Made by a program: the position numbers and the translations under genes
DNA from: Deinococcus sp. LM3
Lineage (GTDB): Bacteria; Deinococcota; Deinococci; Deinococcales; Deinococcaceae
Length of the DNA stretch: 64,000 nt
Assembly: GCF_002017875.1 (NCBI RefSeq)
Contig: NZ_MUFV01000001.1
Location: 2,940,501 to 3,004,500 of the forward strand
Direction: 5' to 3'
The notes under the pieces: model-generated
What the model was told of the DNA's origin: nothing
Seen by the model: only the letters and a program-made list of their open reading frames with translations
Databases searched by the model: none
Shown: positions 8,891 to 18,974 of the stretch, one piece after another
How positions within the stretch are numbered: position 1 is the first letter of the stretch
Layout: every line of letters begins with the position of its first letter

Positions 8891-8918
8891 TCCGTTGATA
8901 ATGCATGTTATCATCGGC
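8891..8918 (+). other. dif-like palindrome (candidate Xer site) overlapping the recombinase promoter
   Basis: The core TGATAA-TGCATG-TTATCA (8897-8913) is a perfect 6-bp inverted repeat around a 6-base spacer, 8902-8907. The ATAA-N6-TTAT core and 11+6+11 layout match known bacterial dif sites. The same bases contain TATCAT (8909-8914), a plausible -10 box for the recombinase gene that starts at 8923. It could therefore be a recombination site, an autoregulatory operator, or both. Confidence 0.45.
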
Positions 8919-8922
8919 GCAC

Positions 8923-9900
8923 ATGACCCAGAGCATCCAGGCGTACACCGGCGACCGCCTCGCGCAGGCCCGCGCCCTCGCCGGCCTCACCGACGAGGCC
9001 CTGCGCGTCCGGGCCATTACCGCCGCGCGTGACAAGGCCTTCGAGGACCTGTGGGCGCTCACGCTCGCGTACCTCAGCAGCGATACCAGCGCCGGTGTGA
9101 AGCTCAGTCCGCACACCCTGCGCGCCTACCGCAAGGGCGTGGAGGTTCTGGTCGAGCACGCGGACGCGAACGCCTGGAATCTGCTGCATCCGGGGCGGCG
9201 CGAACCGTCTCTGTTCGTGGCGTCCCTGACCGCGTCGGGCCTGAAGCCGGCGACGGTGCAGGCGCGGGTGGCGGCGGCGGGCGCGCTGTACCGGGCGTTG
9301 CGCTGGGCGGGCGCGACGGACGCCGATCCGTTCGCGGACGTGAAGCGCCCGAAGGACCGGACGAAGGGCGTGGTGAAGAACCCGCCGTACCGGGCGGATT
9401 TCGTGCAGGCGATGCTGGCGGAGGCGGACGTGCAGGAGCAGGTGCTGCTGCTGCTGCTGACACACGCGGGGCTGCGGATCGCGGAGGCGCTGGCGGTCGA
9501 GTGGGAGCACGTGGACCTGGGGCGGCGGCGGCTGCTGGTGGCGCACGGCAAGGGCGACAAGGCGCGGATTGTGCCGCTCAGCGCGCGGCTGCGCGAGGCA
9601 TTGGGGGCGTTGCAGGCCGGGCGGGTGGCCGCGCCGGGGTCGGGGGGCCGGGTGCTGTCGTTCCGGGCGTACTCGACGGCGTACGAGCGGTTGCAGCGGC
9701 TGGCGCAGCGTTGCGGGATGGTGCAGGAGTTCCGGGGGTTCCATGCGGGTCGCAAGTACGCGGGGACGCAGCTGTACGCGGCGGTCAAGGATTTCACGCG
9801 GGTGGCGGGGTTCCTGGGGCATGAGCAGGTGGACACGACCCGGCGGTACGTGGAGTTGCCGGAGGATGATCTGGATGATGTGGTTGAGGGATTCCGCTAG
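8923..9900 (+). CDS. tyrosine recombinase, XerC/XerD-like
   Basis: The 325-residue protein has an N-terminal SAM-like core-binding region (about residues 45-140) and a C-terminal catalytic domain with all conserved residues: R185 (HAGLRIAEAL), K210 or K213 (HGKGDKAR), H274-x-x-R277 (FHAGR), H300 (LGHEQ) and nucleophile Y309 (TTRRYVEL). Length and layout fit a chromosomal Xer recombinase rather than a phage integrase, and no phage or mobile genes are near. An upstream in-frame ATG at 8905 lies inside a palindrome, so 8923 is preferred. In Deinococcus such a protein may resolve chromosome dimers; that role is inferred. Confidence 0.9.
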   Translation: MTQSIQAYTGDRLAQARALAGLTDEALRVRAITAARDKAFEDLWALTLAYLSSDTSAGVKLSPHTLRAYRKGVEVLVEHADANAWNLLHPGRREPSLFVASLTASGLKPATVQARVAAAGALYRALRWAGATDADPFADVKRPKDRTKGVVKNPPYRADFVQAMLAEADVQEQVLLLLLTHAGLRIAEALAVEWEHVDLGRRRLLVAHGKGDKARIVPLSARLREALGALQAGRVAAPGSGGRVLSFRAYSTAYERLQRLAQRCGMVQEFRGFHAGRKYAGTQLYAAVKDFTRVAGFLGHEQVDTTRRYVELPEDDLDDVVEGFR

Positions 9901-10015
9901 GGCATTCCAGGGCAGGGGTTTACCCTCGGCGCGCGTTGCTGGCCCCTTCCTGGCCTTCCTGTGAGCCTGTGTGATTTTGTGCGTGCTGGACGCTGTTTTT
10001 CTGACTGCAATAAAT

Positions 10016-10043
10016 GACCGCCAGGGCAGGTGCGCTGGCGGTC
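10016..10043 (-). terminator. hairpin terminator of the lipid kinase gene
   Basis: A 9-bp inverted repeat (10016-10024 with 10035-10043) is followed on the minus strand by an AT-rich CATTTATT tract. It lies just past the stop of the minus-strand kinase gene and after the convergent recombinase gene. Confidence 0.6.
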
Positions 10044-10060
10044 GCGGAGGGGCGGTGGGT

Positions 10061-11029
10061 TCAGGTTTCGACGTCGTCTTTTTTCGCGGCGGTCAGGAAA
10101 CGCACGGCTCCCGGCAGGATGCGCGCCTCGAAGGGCGTCGTCTCGACGTGCAGTTCGCCGTCGTACTGGAGTGGGAACGGATCGACGGCGTCGACGGTGA
10201 CGCGCCGCGCTTCCAGCGTCTCGAGGTTGCCGCTGAACATCGGGTCGCCCAGGTTCAACTTGGCGCGGACCGAGTCGATCAGGTTCGGGAGGAAGCGCAC
10301 CAGGTTCCCGGCTTTCATCAGGATCACCGTGAACCGGCCGTCGCTGGGGCTGATGTCGCTGGTGATGGGCAGGCGGTAGTTGGCCATGCCGAAGTTGGCG
10401 ATCATCACGCCGATGCCCTCGAATTCGCGTTTCTCGCCGTCGATGGTCAGGTGGAAGGTGGTTTTCTTCGGGTTGATCTGTTTCATGGCGCTCATGACGT
10501 ACGCCATCGCGCCGAAGCGGCCCTTGAGTTCCTCGCTGTCCTTGATCATGGTGGCGTCCGCGCCGGCGCCGGCCAGCATGCAGAAGCCGCTGGTTTCGCC
10601 TTTCACCTCGACCTCGCCCATGTCCAGGCGCAGGCTGTGGGCTCCTTCCATGATCTGCAGCAGTCCGGCGGCGTCGGTGGGCAGGTCTAGGTTCTGCGCG
10701 ATCAGGTTGGCGGTGCCCGCCGGGAAGGCCAGCATGGGCACGTTGCGGTAGCGGGTGGCGTAGGCGAGGCTGCTGACAGTGCCGTCACCGCCGGCCCCGA
10801 CGAGGTATGTGAAGGACTCGATGTCACCGACGTAATCGGCCATGGGGGTGTCTTTCTGCAGTTCGCGTTCCGTCACCTCGGCCCCCGCGCCGCGCAGCAG
10901 CTGGATGAACTCGGGCAGTTCGCTGTCGCCGCTGCCGCTCTTGGGGTTGAAGATCACCAGAATGCGTTTGCCGCGCAGGCTGGAGGGAACTTGCGGGTCG
11001 GCGGTGGGGGTGCGTGGGTCGGCGGTCAT
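10061..11029 (-). CDS. diacylglycerol/lipid kinase family protein (DAGK catalytic domain)
   Basis: The 322-residue protein begins with ILVIFNPKSGSGDSE and has the GAGGDGTVSSLAYAT glycine-rich motif followed by FPAGTANLIAQNL, the signature of the DagK/YegS lipid kinase fold. It would phosphorylate diacylglycerol, a sphingoid base or another lipid at the membrane face; the substrate is unknown. Another in-frame ATG lies at 11038. I prefer 11029 because TCTAAT (minus strand, 11037-11042), a 5/6 match to TATAAT, sits seven bases upstream and would cover the earlier ATG. It is divergent from the TIG lipoprotein gene. Confidence 0.88.
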   Translation of the reverse strand: MTADPRTPTADPQVPSSLRGKRILVIFNPKSGSGDSELPEFIQLLRGAGAEVTERELQKDTPMADYVGDIESFTYLVGAGGDGTVSSLAYATRYRNVPMLAFPAGTANLIAQNLDLPTDAAGLLQIMEGAHSLRLDMGEVEVKGETSGFCMLAGAGADATMIKDSEELKGRFGAMAYVMSAMKQINPKKTTFHLTIDGEKREFEGIGVMIANFGMANYRLPITSDISPSDGRFTVILMKAGNLVRFLPNLIDSVRAKLNLGDPMFSGNLETLEARRVTVDAVDPFPLQYDGELHVETTPFEARILPGAVRFLTAAKKDDVET

Positions 11030-11065
11030 CAAATGCATTAGACTGCCCTCACGGAGGCTTTGGCT

Positions 11066-11437
11066 ATGCGTCGTTTCTTGGTTGCTTCTTTACTGTTTTC
11101 AGGGGTCCTGGCGTCCTGCGCGCCTGCCCAGCAGGGTTCCGAGCGGATGGTGACGGTCACCCCCGTGTTGATCAAGGTGTCGGAGTCGGCCGCGCGCGGC
11201 GGGACCGTCACCATTCAGGGCCGTTACCTGGGTGGACCGTCGACGGGCCGGGTCCGTCTGGGCGCCGATGAACGCGGTCAGGGCGGCTTCCTGTTCCCGG
11301 CGTCGGCCGTGAAGTCCTGGACGGACAGCGAGATCGTGCTGACCATCCCGGCCGACGCGCCGGTTGGGGGTAGCTGGCTGTTCGTGGAGGTCGCGGGACG
11401 TCAGTCCACCGGCCTGCAGTACAGCGTCCGTCAGTAA
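11066..11437 (+). CDS. IPT/TIG-domain lipoprotein
   Basis: The 123-residue protein has a lipoprotein signal peptide ending in the lipobox LASC (cysteine 18), so it should be anchored in the cell envelope. The rest is one immunoglobulin-like TIG/IPT domain (VTPVLIKVSESAARGGTVTIQG with WTDSEIVLTIPADAPVG). A TTG six bases upstream is in frame, but ATG 11066 has ACGGAGG (11051-11057) at proper distance. Function is unknown; TIG domains often mediate binding in surface proteins. Confidence 0.8.
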   Translation: MRRFLVASLLFSGVLASCAPAQQGSERMVTVTPVLIKVSESAARGGTVTIQGRYLGGPSTGRVRLGADERGQGGFLFPASAVKSWTDSEIVLTIPADAPVGGSWLFVEVAGRQSTGLQYSVRQ

Positions 11438-11576
11438 CGGCGGGTCCGGTTGGTGGGGGCGGTCCGTTCCGGCGGGCCGCCCTCTCCCCTGTTCCCGCTC
11501 CGGCCAGCTGGGGTGTACTGTCCTGACGGGCGATTTTCGCCGTGGGGCGCGGCGGGGGCGGTCGGGGGGAATGCTG

Positions 11577-11582
11577 TAAACT
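11577..11582 (+). promoter_or_regulatory. probable -10 box of hisS-aspS
   Basis: TAAACT lies nine bases before the ATG of hisS. No convincing -35 is visible, and no T-box or other leader structure is present in the roughly 150 bases between the lipoprotein gene and hisS. Confidence 0.35.
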
Positions 11583-11591
11583 CCTTTGGTT

Positions 11592-12910
11592 ATGGCGATT
11601 AAGCGCCCCAAGGGCACAGAAGACCACCTGCCGGCCGGCAGTCCGAAACTCACGCTGGACGTTTCGGCGCAGGCGCACGGCTGGGTGGTGGAGACCGCGC
11701 GGCGCGTGCTGGAACGCGCGGGCGCGCAGCGGATCGACACGCCGCTGTTCGAGGAGGCGGACCTCGTCAAGCGGGGCGTGGGCGGCAGTACCGACATCGT
11801 GCGCAAGGAGATGTTCACGGTGTATTACTTCGGGGATCATGGCGGGTACATTCTGCGGCCCGAGGGCACCGCCAGCATCGTGCGGGCGTTCCTGCAGAAC
11901 GGCCTCAAGCAGCTGCCGTCCCCGCTGAAACTGTGGACGCACGGCCCGATGTTCCGCGCCGAGCGGCAGCAGCGCGGGCGGCTGCGGCAGTTCCATCAGG
12001 TGGATTACGAGGTGCTGGGCGGCTCGGACGCCCTGGTGGACGCCGAGGCGATCGCGCTGATGGTGGGCGTGGTCCGCGAACTGGGCCTGACGGGTGTGCG
12101 TGTGAAACTGGGCAGCATCGGTGACCCCGAGGACCGCGAGGCGTACAACACGTACCTGCGCGACCTCTTCACACCGCACCTGGAGCGCCTGAGCGACGAT
12201 TCCCGCGACCGCCTGACCCGCAACCCCATGCGGATCCTGGACAGCAAGAGCGAGGACGACCAGACCCTGATTGCCGAGCTGAACGTGAAACCCATGCTGG
12301 ACTTCCTGGGCGAGGACGCCCGCGCGAACTTCGACGCGGTGCAGGGCTACCTGCGGGACTGGGGCGTGGAGTTCGACGTGGACCCCAGCATCGTGCGCGG
12401 CCTGGACTACTACCGCCGCACCGCCTGGGAGTTGCACCACGAGGGCGTCGGCGCGAAATCCGCGCTGGGCGGCGGGGGCCGCTACGACGGACTGGCCGAG
12501 CAGATCGGCGCTCAGGCCGTGCCGGGCATCGGCTGGGCGTTCGGCGTGGAGCGGCTGCTGATCGCACTGGAAGCCGAGGGACGCGCCCTGCCCGCACAGG
12601 CGGGACCGGTCGTGTACATCGCGGCGCTCGAGGACAGCCTGGTGCCCGCGGCGGCGGCCGCCGCTCTGGCCGCGCGGGAAACGGTGCGGGCCGAGTTCGC
12701 GTACCGCGCCCTGAAACCCGGGAACGCCTTCCGGGACGCCGAGCGGCGCGGCGCGCTGTTCGCGGGTCTGATCGGGTCCGACGAGGCCGCCGCCCGGTCC
12801 GTGCAACTGAAGAACCTCCGCAGCGCCGAGCAGTTCACGGTCCTGCTGTCCGACCTGCCCGCCTTCCTGCACGAGCAGGAGCGGGCGCACCTGACCCCTC
12901 TGGAGAACGC

Positions 12911-12914
<4 letters not shown>
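11592..12914 (+). CDS. hisS: histidyl-tRNA synthetase
   Basis: The 440-residue class II synthetase charges tRNA-His. It starts with the typical AIKRPKGTEDHLP, has motif 2 near MFRAERQQRGRLRQFHQVDYEVLG, the histidine-specific signature VRGLDYYRRTAWEL and the glycine-rich ALGGGGRYDGL, then motif 3 (GIGWAFGVERLL) and a C-terminal anticodon-binding domain. A TTG six bases upstream is in frame, but ATG 11592 matches the family start. The last bases overlap the ATG of aspS (ATGA), so hisS-aspS form a translationally coupled operon, an arrangement also common in other bacteria. Confidence 0.97.
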
Positions 12915-14665
<1,751 letters not shown>

Positions 14666-14676
14666 GCGCTCAGGTC

Positions 14677-14812
14677 ATACGGACTCCGATTGACGGGGCT
14701 GCAAAGACCCTTCAATCCGAGCGGATGCGCGTGGGAGTAGGGCGGGTTCCGGACGTGGAGCTGGCAATCCGGTGAAGTTCCGGATTGTCAGCGAAACAAA
14801 CGGAACCCGTAT
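14677..14812 (+). repeat. interspersed MITE-like element copy R1
   Basis: This 136-bp copy begins ATACGGACTCCG and ends CGGAACCCGTAT, an inverted-repeat pair. It has two inner hairpins, the second at 14765-14787 (stem CAATCCGG/CCGGATTG). It lies 11 bases after the aspS stop. The same element occurs at 37615, 41599, 45393, 48492, 52706, 57089 and 63647, with a short relic at 44636. Confidence 0.92.
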
Positions 14813-14889
14813 CAGGGGGAGGCGGGGCGTGACACTGTACGCACCACCTCCCCCTGGATAAGGGGAAACACGGAGGGATCGGTCAGCAA

Positions 14890-14922
14890 GTGAAACTATT
14901 CACGATTAATTTAATTCGTGAA
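14890..14922 (+). repeat. tripartite GTGAA/TTCACGA motif, copy A
   Basis: The layout is GTGAA-N4-TTCACGA-N10-TCGTGAA, shared exactly in spacing with copies at 16534 and 27688. It lies in the space after aspS and after the end of the minus-strand hydrolase pair. It looks like a protein-binding site with three half-sites. Confidence 0.7.
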
Positions 14923-14950
14923 AACGATAGCCCCCTGCCTGTGAGTGGAC

Positions 14951-15700
14951 TCACAGCCCCTGTTCCCGCAGGAACTCCAGCGTAAAGCCCGCCACGGCCC
15001 TGGGGTGCGTGTCCGTCAGCGCGTGCGGCGCGCCCGGAATCTGGCAGACCACCGCGTCCGGCAGGTCCTGCTGAATCCGGCGCACCGTCCACGACCGGAT
15101 TACCGGGTCTGAACGACCGTCCAGCAGCAGTGTCGGCACCCGCACCCGCCCCAGCAGCGGGCCGGTCATGTGGACCTCCTGATCACGGGCCAGTCTCAGC
15201 ATTCGCCGCGCTCCGCTGCGCGTGTAGGCACGCAGGCCCGGCCCCAGCAGGCCCGGCCGTTCGCGCGGCAGGTCCCGCATCAGCCGCAGCAGTTGCATCC
15301 GCACGCTGGGGTTCTCCGGAATGCCGGTGGGCGCACACGCGATCAGGCCCGACACCAGCGCCGGGTACCGCGCCGCCACGTCGATGACCACCTCTCCCCC
15401 CAGCGAATGCCCCAGTAACGGCACGGCTCCCAGGTCCATGACCTCCAGCCACGCCGCGAGGTGATCGGTCAGGTGCGAGATGCACACCGGGTAATCCGGG
15501 CGGCCCTCGCTGGCCCCGTGCCCCGGCGGGTCGTACACGAACACCCGGCGTTCCCGCGCCAGTTCCCGTGCCAGCCGCACGTACATCCAGGACGCGCAGC
15601 CCAGGCCCGGCACGATCACCAGCGGTCTTCCCTGCCCGCGCACCCAGGCGTGGGTGTTCAGGCCGTTCACCGGCACGATCAGCGCTTGTCCGTTACTCAT
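14951..15700 (-). CDS. alpha/beta hydrolase
   Basis: The 249-residue protein has an alpha/beta-hydrolase fold with nucleophile serine in LLGHSLGGEV (about residue 97), acid aspartate in LLLDGRSDPVI and histidine in GAPHALTD, and the oxyanion segment VPGLGCASWMY. No signal peptide is visible. Its start overlaps the end of the preceding hydrolase gene by eight bases, so the two are coupled and probably act together. They are homologous in layout but differ clearly in sequence, so this is an old pair rather than a recent duplication. The substrate is unknown. Confidence 0.85.
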   Translation of the reverse strand: MSNGQALIVPVNGLNTHAWVRGQGRPLVIVPGLGCASWMYVRLARELARERRVFVYDPPGHGASEGRPDYPVCISHLTDHLAAWLEVMDLGAVPLLGHSLGGEVVIDVAARYPALVSGLIACAPTGIPENPSVRMQLLRLMRDLPRERPGLLGPGLRAYTRSGARRMLRLARDQEVHMTGPLLGRVRVPTLLLDGRSDPVIRSWTVRRIQQDLPDAVVCQIPGAPHALTDTHPRAVAGFTLEFLREQGL

Positions 15701-16448
15701 GTCGGGACCCGGCCTGCGCGTCCGGCCGCTCGTTCATGAAGTCCAGCAGCAGGCCATTGAAGCGCTGCGGGGCGTCCACCATCACGATGTGTCCCGCCCG
15801 CTCGACCACCTCCAGGCGGGAACCCGCGATCGCGCCGTGCAGCAGTTCCCCGACCGTCAGCGGCACCAGCACGTCCCGTTCTCCCCAGATGATCAGCGTG
15901 CGCGCCCGGATCAGCGGGAGGCTGTCCTGCACCGAGTCGTTCAGCAGGTCCACGGCGTTGCGCCACAGGTTGAGGGGGCCGGCGCGCACGGCGTCCGTCA
16001 GCACCCGCGTCAGGAACCGCTTGCGGCCGATCAGGGCCGCGCGGGGCAGGTGCAGCGCCGTCCGGTACGCCTGCGAACGCAGCAGGCCGCTGGCGCACAC
16101 CAGCACCAGATTCCGCACGCGGTCCGGAGCGAGGGCCGCCACATGCATGCTGATGTGCCCGCCCATGGAATGCCCGACCAGCGTGACGTTCCGCAGGTCC
16201 TCGGCGTCCATCCAGGCAGCCACCAGCGCCGCCATGTCCCGCACACTCAGGGACCGCTGGCGTCGGGCGTGCCCGTACCCGCTGAGTTCCAGCGAGTACA
16301 CCCGCGACTGCGCCCGCAGCGCGGGGAGGTTGTAGCGCCACCAGCCGCGCGAGCCGCTCAGACCGTGGATCAGGACGGTGGGCGGTCCCTTCCCGCTCGC
16401 CGTGACATGCAGGGAACGGCCGTCCTGCTTGAAGGTGCTTGAACTCAC
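15693..16448 (-). CDS. alpha/beta hydrolase
   Basis: The 251-residue protein has the nucleophile serine in LVGHSMGGHI, aspartate in IIWGERDVLVPL and histidine in RAGHIVMVDAP, with the oxyanion-hole HGLSGSRGWW motif near residue 30. It resembles esterases or C-C hydrolases of the MhpC type; substrate unknown. The start is GTG 16448-16446 with TATGCT six bases upstream, a leaderless arrangement. It is the first gene of a two-gene hydrolase operon that is flanked on both sides by copies of the tripartite GTGAA/TTCACGA motif. Confidence 0.85.
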   Translation of the reverse strand: MSSSTFKQDGRSLHVTASGKGPPTVLIHGLSGSRGWWRYNLPALRAQSRVYSLELSGYGHARRQRSLSVRDMAALVAAWMDAEDLRNVTLVGHSMGGHISMHVAALAPDRVRNLVLVCASGLLRSQAYRTALHLPRAALIGRKRFLTRVLTDAVRAGPLNLWRNAVDLLNDSVQDSLPLIRARTLIIWGERDVLVPLTVGELLHGAIAGSRLEVVERAGHIVMVDAPQRFNGLLLDFMNERPDAQAGSRHE

Positions 16449-16533
16449 GAGGGCAGCATAGGCGAGTCAGGCTGGCCGGGTGTTGCGATGACCTTACGGT
16501 TCGTCAGTAGGGAGGTGTAAAGGCTGGGTGTAA

Positions 16534-16566
16534 GTGAAATCATTCACGATTCTTCCGAGTCGTGAA
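16534..16566 (+). repeat. tripartite GTGAA/TTCACGA motif, copy B
   Basis: The sequence has the same GTGAA-N4-TTCACGA-N10-TCGTGAA layout as copies at 14890 and 27688. It lies about 75 bases upstream of the -10 box of the hydrolase operon and downstream of the lysC stop. A regulatory role for the hydrolases is possible. Confidence 0.7.
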
Positions 16567-16690
16567 TGATTTGTCTGATTGAACTCTTCTCTGGTGTTCT
16601 TCCCGTCGGCCTTTGTCGGCTCCGGCGCGACCGACAGAAACGGGCCGGAACGTCAGTCGCGTGACGTTCCGGCCCGTCCGGTGCCGTCGC

Positions 16691-18097
16691 TCAGGCGGTC
16701 ACGGTCTTGCCCAGGTTGAAGGCGGCGTGCACGGCGCGGGTCGCCTCGTCCACATGCTCGGCCTCCACGGCCACGCTGACGTTCAGTTCGCTGCTGCCCT
16801 GCGAGATCATCAGGATGTTTACGTCGGCGGCGGCCAGGGCCGTGAACAGGCGGGCCGACACGCCCTTCTGCCCGCGCATGCCGCTGCCCACGATCGCCAG
16901 CACCGCCACGTGGTCCTGCTGCTCGACTTTCAGTTCCAGACTCACGCCGGCGCGCAGGGCGTTCAGGGTGCGTTCCGCGTCGGTGGTCTGCACGGCCAGC
17001 GACACGTTGCTCATGCTGGAACTCTGCGAGACCATCAGCAGCGTGACGTTCTCGCGGGCGATGGCGTCGAACACGCTGGCGATCACTTCCGGGATGCCCA
17101 GCACGCCCGCGCCGCTCACGTTGATGATGCTGACGTTGCGGATGGCGGTCACGGCCTTGACGGGGTGCCCGGCCTCGTCGCGCGGCTCGGCCTGCACCAG
17201 CGTCCCGGCGAAGTCCGGGTCGGCGGAGTTCTTCAGGCGCAGCGGAATGCCGCTGTCCTGGAGGGGCGTGACGGCCAGGGGGTGCAGGACCTTCGCGCCG
17301 AAGTATGCGAGTTCCATGACCTCGCCGTAGCTCAGGACGTCCACGTTGCGGGCGTCCGCGACGACGCGCGGGTCGGCGCTCATGACGCCGTCCACGTCCT
17401 TCCAGCCCCAGACTTCCGTGGCGCTCAGGGCCTTGCCGATGATGGTGGCGCTGAAGTCCGTGCCGCCGCGCCCGAGGGTCGTGATGGCTCCCTTCTCGGT
17501 CTCGCCCATGAAGCCGGCCACGACCGGCGTGACCCCGGCGCTCAGCAGGCCGCTGAGGCGGTCCTTGATGCGCTCGTACGTGCCGGGCAGCGGGCGCGCG
17601 TTCCCGAAGTGCGTGTCGGTCACGATGCCCGCCTCGCCGCCGGACAGGTGATGGGCGCGCAGGCCGTCCTGTTCGAGGGCCAGTTTCATCAGGGGCGCGG
17701 AGAGGCGCTCGCCGAACGCGACGATCAGGTCGCGGCTGCGGGGCGTCAGTTCGCGCAGCAGGTACACGCCGTACACCGCCTGCCGGAGCGTCTCGTGCAT
17801 CTCGCGGATCTCGCGGACGGTGTCGCTATCGGGGGCCGCGCCGAGTTCCTGCGCGGCCGTGAAGTGCCGGGTGCGCATGGCGGCGATCTCGTCGTTGGCG
17901 CTGGCGATGTCGCCGGACTGCGCGGCGTCCGCGAGTTTCAGGAGCTGGTTGGTGACGCCCGCCATGGCCGACACGACCACCACGACCTTCACGCCCTCGC
18001 GGATGCTGCGGGCGGCCAGGGACGCGCTGTGGCGGACGGCGCGGGCGTCCTGCATGTTCGTCCCGCCGTATTTCATGACCAGAAGCGACTCGTTCAT
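16691..18097 (-). CDS. lysC: aspartate kinase with two ACT domains
   Basis: The 468-residue enzyme phosphorylates L-aspartate, the first step to lysine, threonine and methionine. The kinase domain starts LLVMKYGGTNMQDARAVRH (KYGGTS-type motif) and has the GGTDFSATIIGKAL segment. Two C-terminal ACT domains (VSIINVSGAGVLG... and VAVLAIVGSGMRGQKG...) indicate allosteric feedback by amino acids. The much longer open frame to 18883 has no family match before residue MNESLLVMK, so ATG 18097-18095 is the start. It stands alone, divergent from the YceI-like gene. Confidence 0.95.
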   Translation of the reverse strand: MNESLLVMKYGGTNMQDARAVRHSASLAARSIREGVKVVVVVSAMAGVTNQLLKLADAAQSGDIASANDEIAAMRTRHFTAAQELGAAPDSDTVREIREMHETLRQAVYGVYLLRELTPRSRDLIVAFGERLSAPLMKLALEQDGLRAHHLSGGEAGIVTDTHFGNARPLPGTYERIKDRLSGLLSAGVTPVVAGFMGETEKGAITTLGRGGTDFSATIIGKALSATEVWGWKDVDGVMSADPRVVADARNVDVLSYGEVMELAYFGAKVLHPLAVTPLQDSGIPLRLKNSADPDFAGTLVQAEPRDEAGHPVKAVTAIRNVSIINVSGAGVLGIPEVIASVFDAIARENVTLLMVSQSSSMSNVSLAVQTTDAERTLNALRAGVSLELKVEQQDHVAVLAIVGSGMRGQKGVSARLFTALAAADVNILMISQGSSELNVSVAVEAEHVDEATRAVHAAFNLGKTVTA

Positions 18098-18220
18098 GCC
18101 TGCAAGTATGCCGCGCCGCCGCGCAGGCCGCCCGCAGGCGTCTGAGCAGGGCGTGAACGTTCGGAGGACGCCGGGGGTGGCATTCACCAGTTCTTCACAG
18201 CGGTGGGACACACTACTTGT

Positions 18221-18775
18221 GTGAACAAGTACCTGCTTCCGCTCCCAGCACTCGTGCTCGCCACCACCCTGTCCGGAGCGGCGCAGGCTGCCACGTACCG
18301 CGCGGCAGACGGCACGGCCACCTTCAACTACCGGGTCACGGTGGTCCCCGTGACCGGCACCATGACGGGCGTCACGGCGAACGTCACGCTGGACCCGCAG
18401 GACCTCGCCGCGACGAAGGGCACCGTCACCGTGCCGGTCTCGACGCTGAAGACCGGGATCACGCTGCGCGACAACCACGCCAAGGGGGCCGGGGCGCTGG
18501 GCACGGCGCAGTTCCCGAACGCCACCTTCGAACTGACCTCCCTGACCGGCGGGAAGCTGACCGAGGGGCAGACCGTGGCGACCACCGCCACCGGCAAACT
18601 GACCGTCAAGGGCACCACGAAGACCATCACCGCGCCCATCAAGGCGACCCTGAGTGGCGGCAAGGTGAACGTGAGCACGCAGTTCAAGTTCAACCCGTAC
18701 GACTTCAACGTGCGCTACCAGGGCGGCGCGGACAGTGTCACCGTCGACGTGACCTTCGTCCTGGCCGCCAACTGA
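18221..18775 (+). CDS. YceI-family periplasmic/secreted lipid-binding protein
   Basis: The protein has about 184 residues if the GTG at 18221 is the start. It opens with a signal peptide (NKYLLPLPALVLATTLSGAAQA) and continues into the YceI beta-barrel pattern: TFNYRVTVVPVTGTMTGVTANVTLDPQDLAATKGTVT, then TLRDNHAKG and FELTSLTGG. YceI proteins bind isoprenoid or other amphiphilic ligands in the periplasm. GTG was chosen because it gives a regular signal peptide; the frame could also open at ATG 18203, six codons earlier. A strong terminator follows, so the gene is monocistronic. Confidence 0.8.
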   Translation: MNKYLLPLPALVLATTLSGAAQAATYRAADGTATFNYRVTVVPVTGTMTGVTANVTLDPQDLAATKGTVTVPVSTLKTGITLRDNHAKGAGALGTAQFPNATFELTSLTGGKLTEGQTVATTATGKLTVKGTTKTITAPIKATLSGGKVNVSTQFKFNPYDFNVRYQGGADSVTVDVTFVLAAN

Positions 18776-18796
18776 CCGGCGGCCAGCAGAACAGAC

Positions 18797-18845
18797 GGGC
18801 GGGAAACGGGCGCTGGGACGGCCCTGCTCCCGCCCCTGTTTTTTT
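18797..18845 (+). terminator. rho-independent terminator after YceI-like gene
   Basis: The 8-bp stem GGGCGGGA/TCCCGCCC (18797-18804 with 18828-18835) is followed by CTG and a run of eight T, a classic intrinsic terminator. Confidence 0.85.
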
Positions 18846-18894
18846 GAACCCGGTCCACCGAGCCGTTGGTGTGCAGAGGACACGAAGTCAGGTG

Positions 18895-18900
18895 TTGACA
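18895..18900 (+). promoter_or_regulatory. -35-like TTGACA upstream of gap
   Basis: A perfect TTGACA lies 75 bases before the gap start. No clear -10 box is present at 16-18 bases, so the promoter assignment is weak; TACACT at 18909-18914 is too close to pair with it. Confidence 0.3.
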
Positions 18901-18974
18901 GGACGGGTTACACTGCGACATGCGAGGTGCCCCCCCCCACTGTGGGGGACGGCCCTCAAGACTGGAGGCACAGC

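Noticed and set aside
8905..8922. Upstream ATG 8905 as recombinase start
   Set aside because: It lies within the palindrome and the TATCAT -10 box; 8923 has the right spacing and begins the conserved region.
14951..16448. The two hydrolases as one broken gene
   Set aside because: Each has a complete catalytic triad and length; only eight bases overlap in different frames.
18098..18883. N-terminal extension of aspartate kinase
   Set aside because: The extra frame is low-complexity and overlaps the divergent YceI-like gene; family start is MNESLLVMKYGGT.
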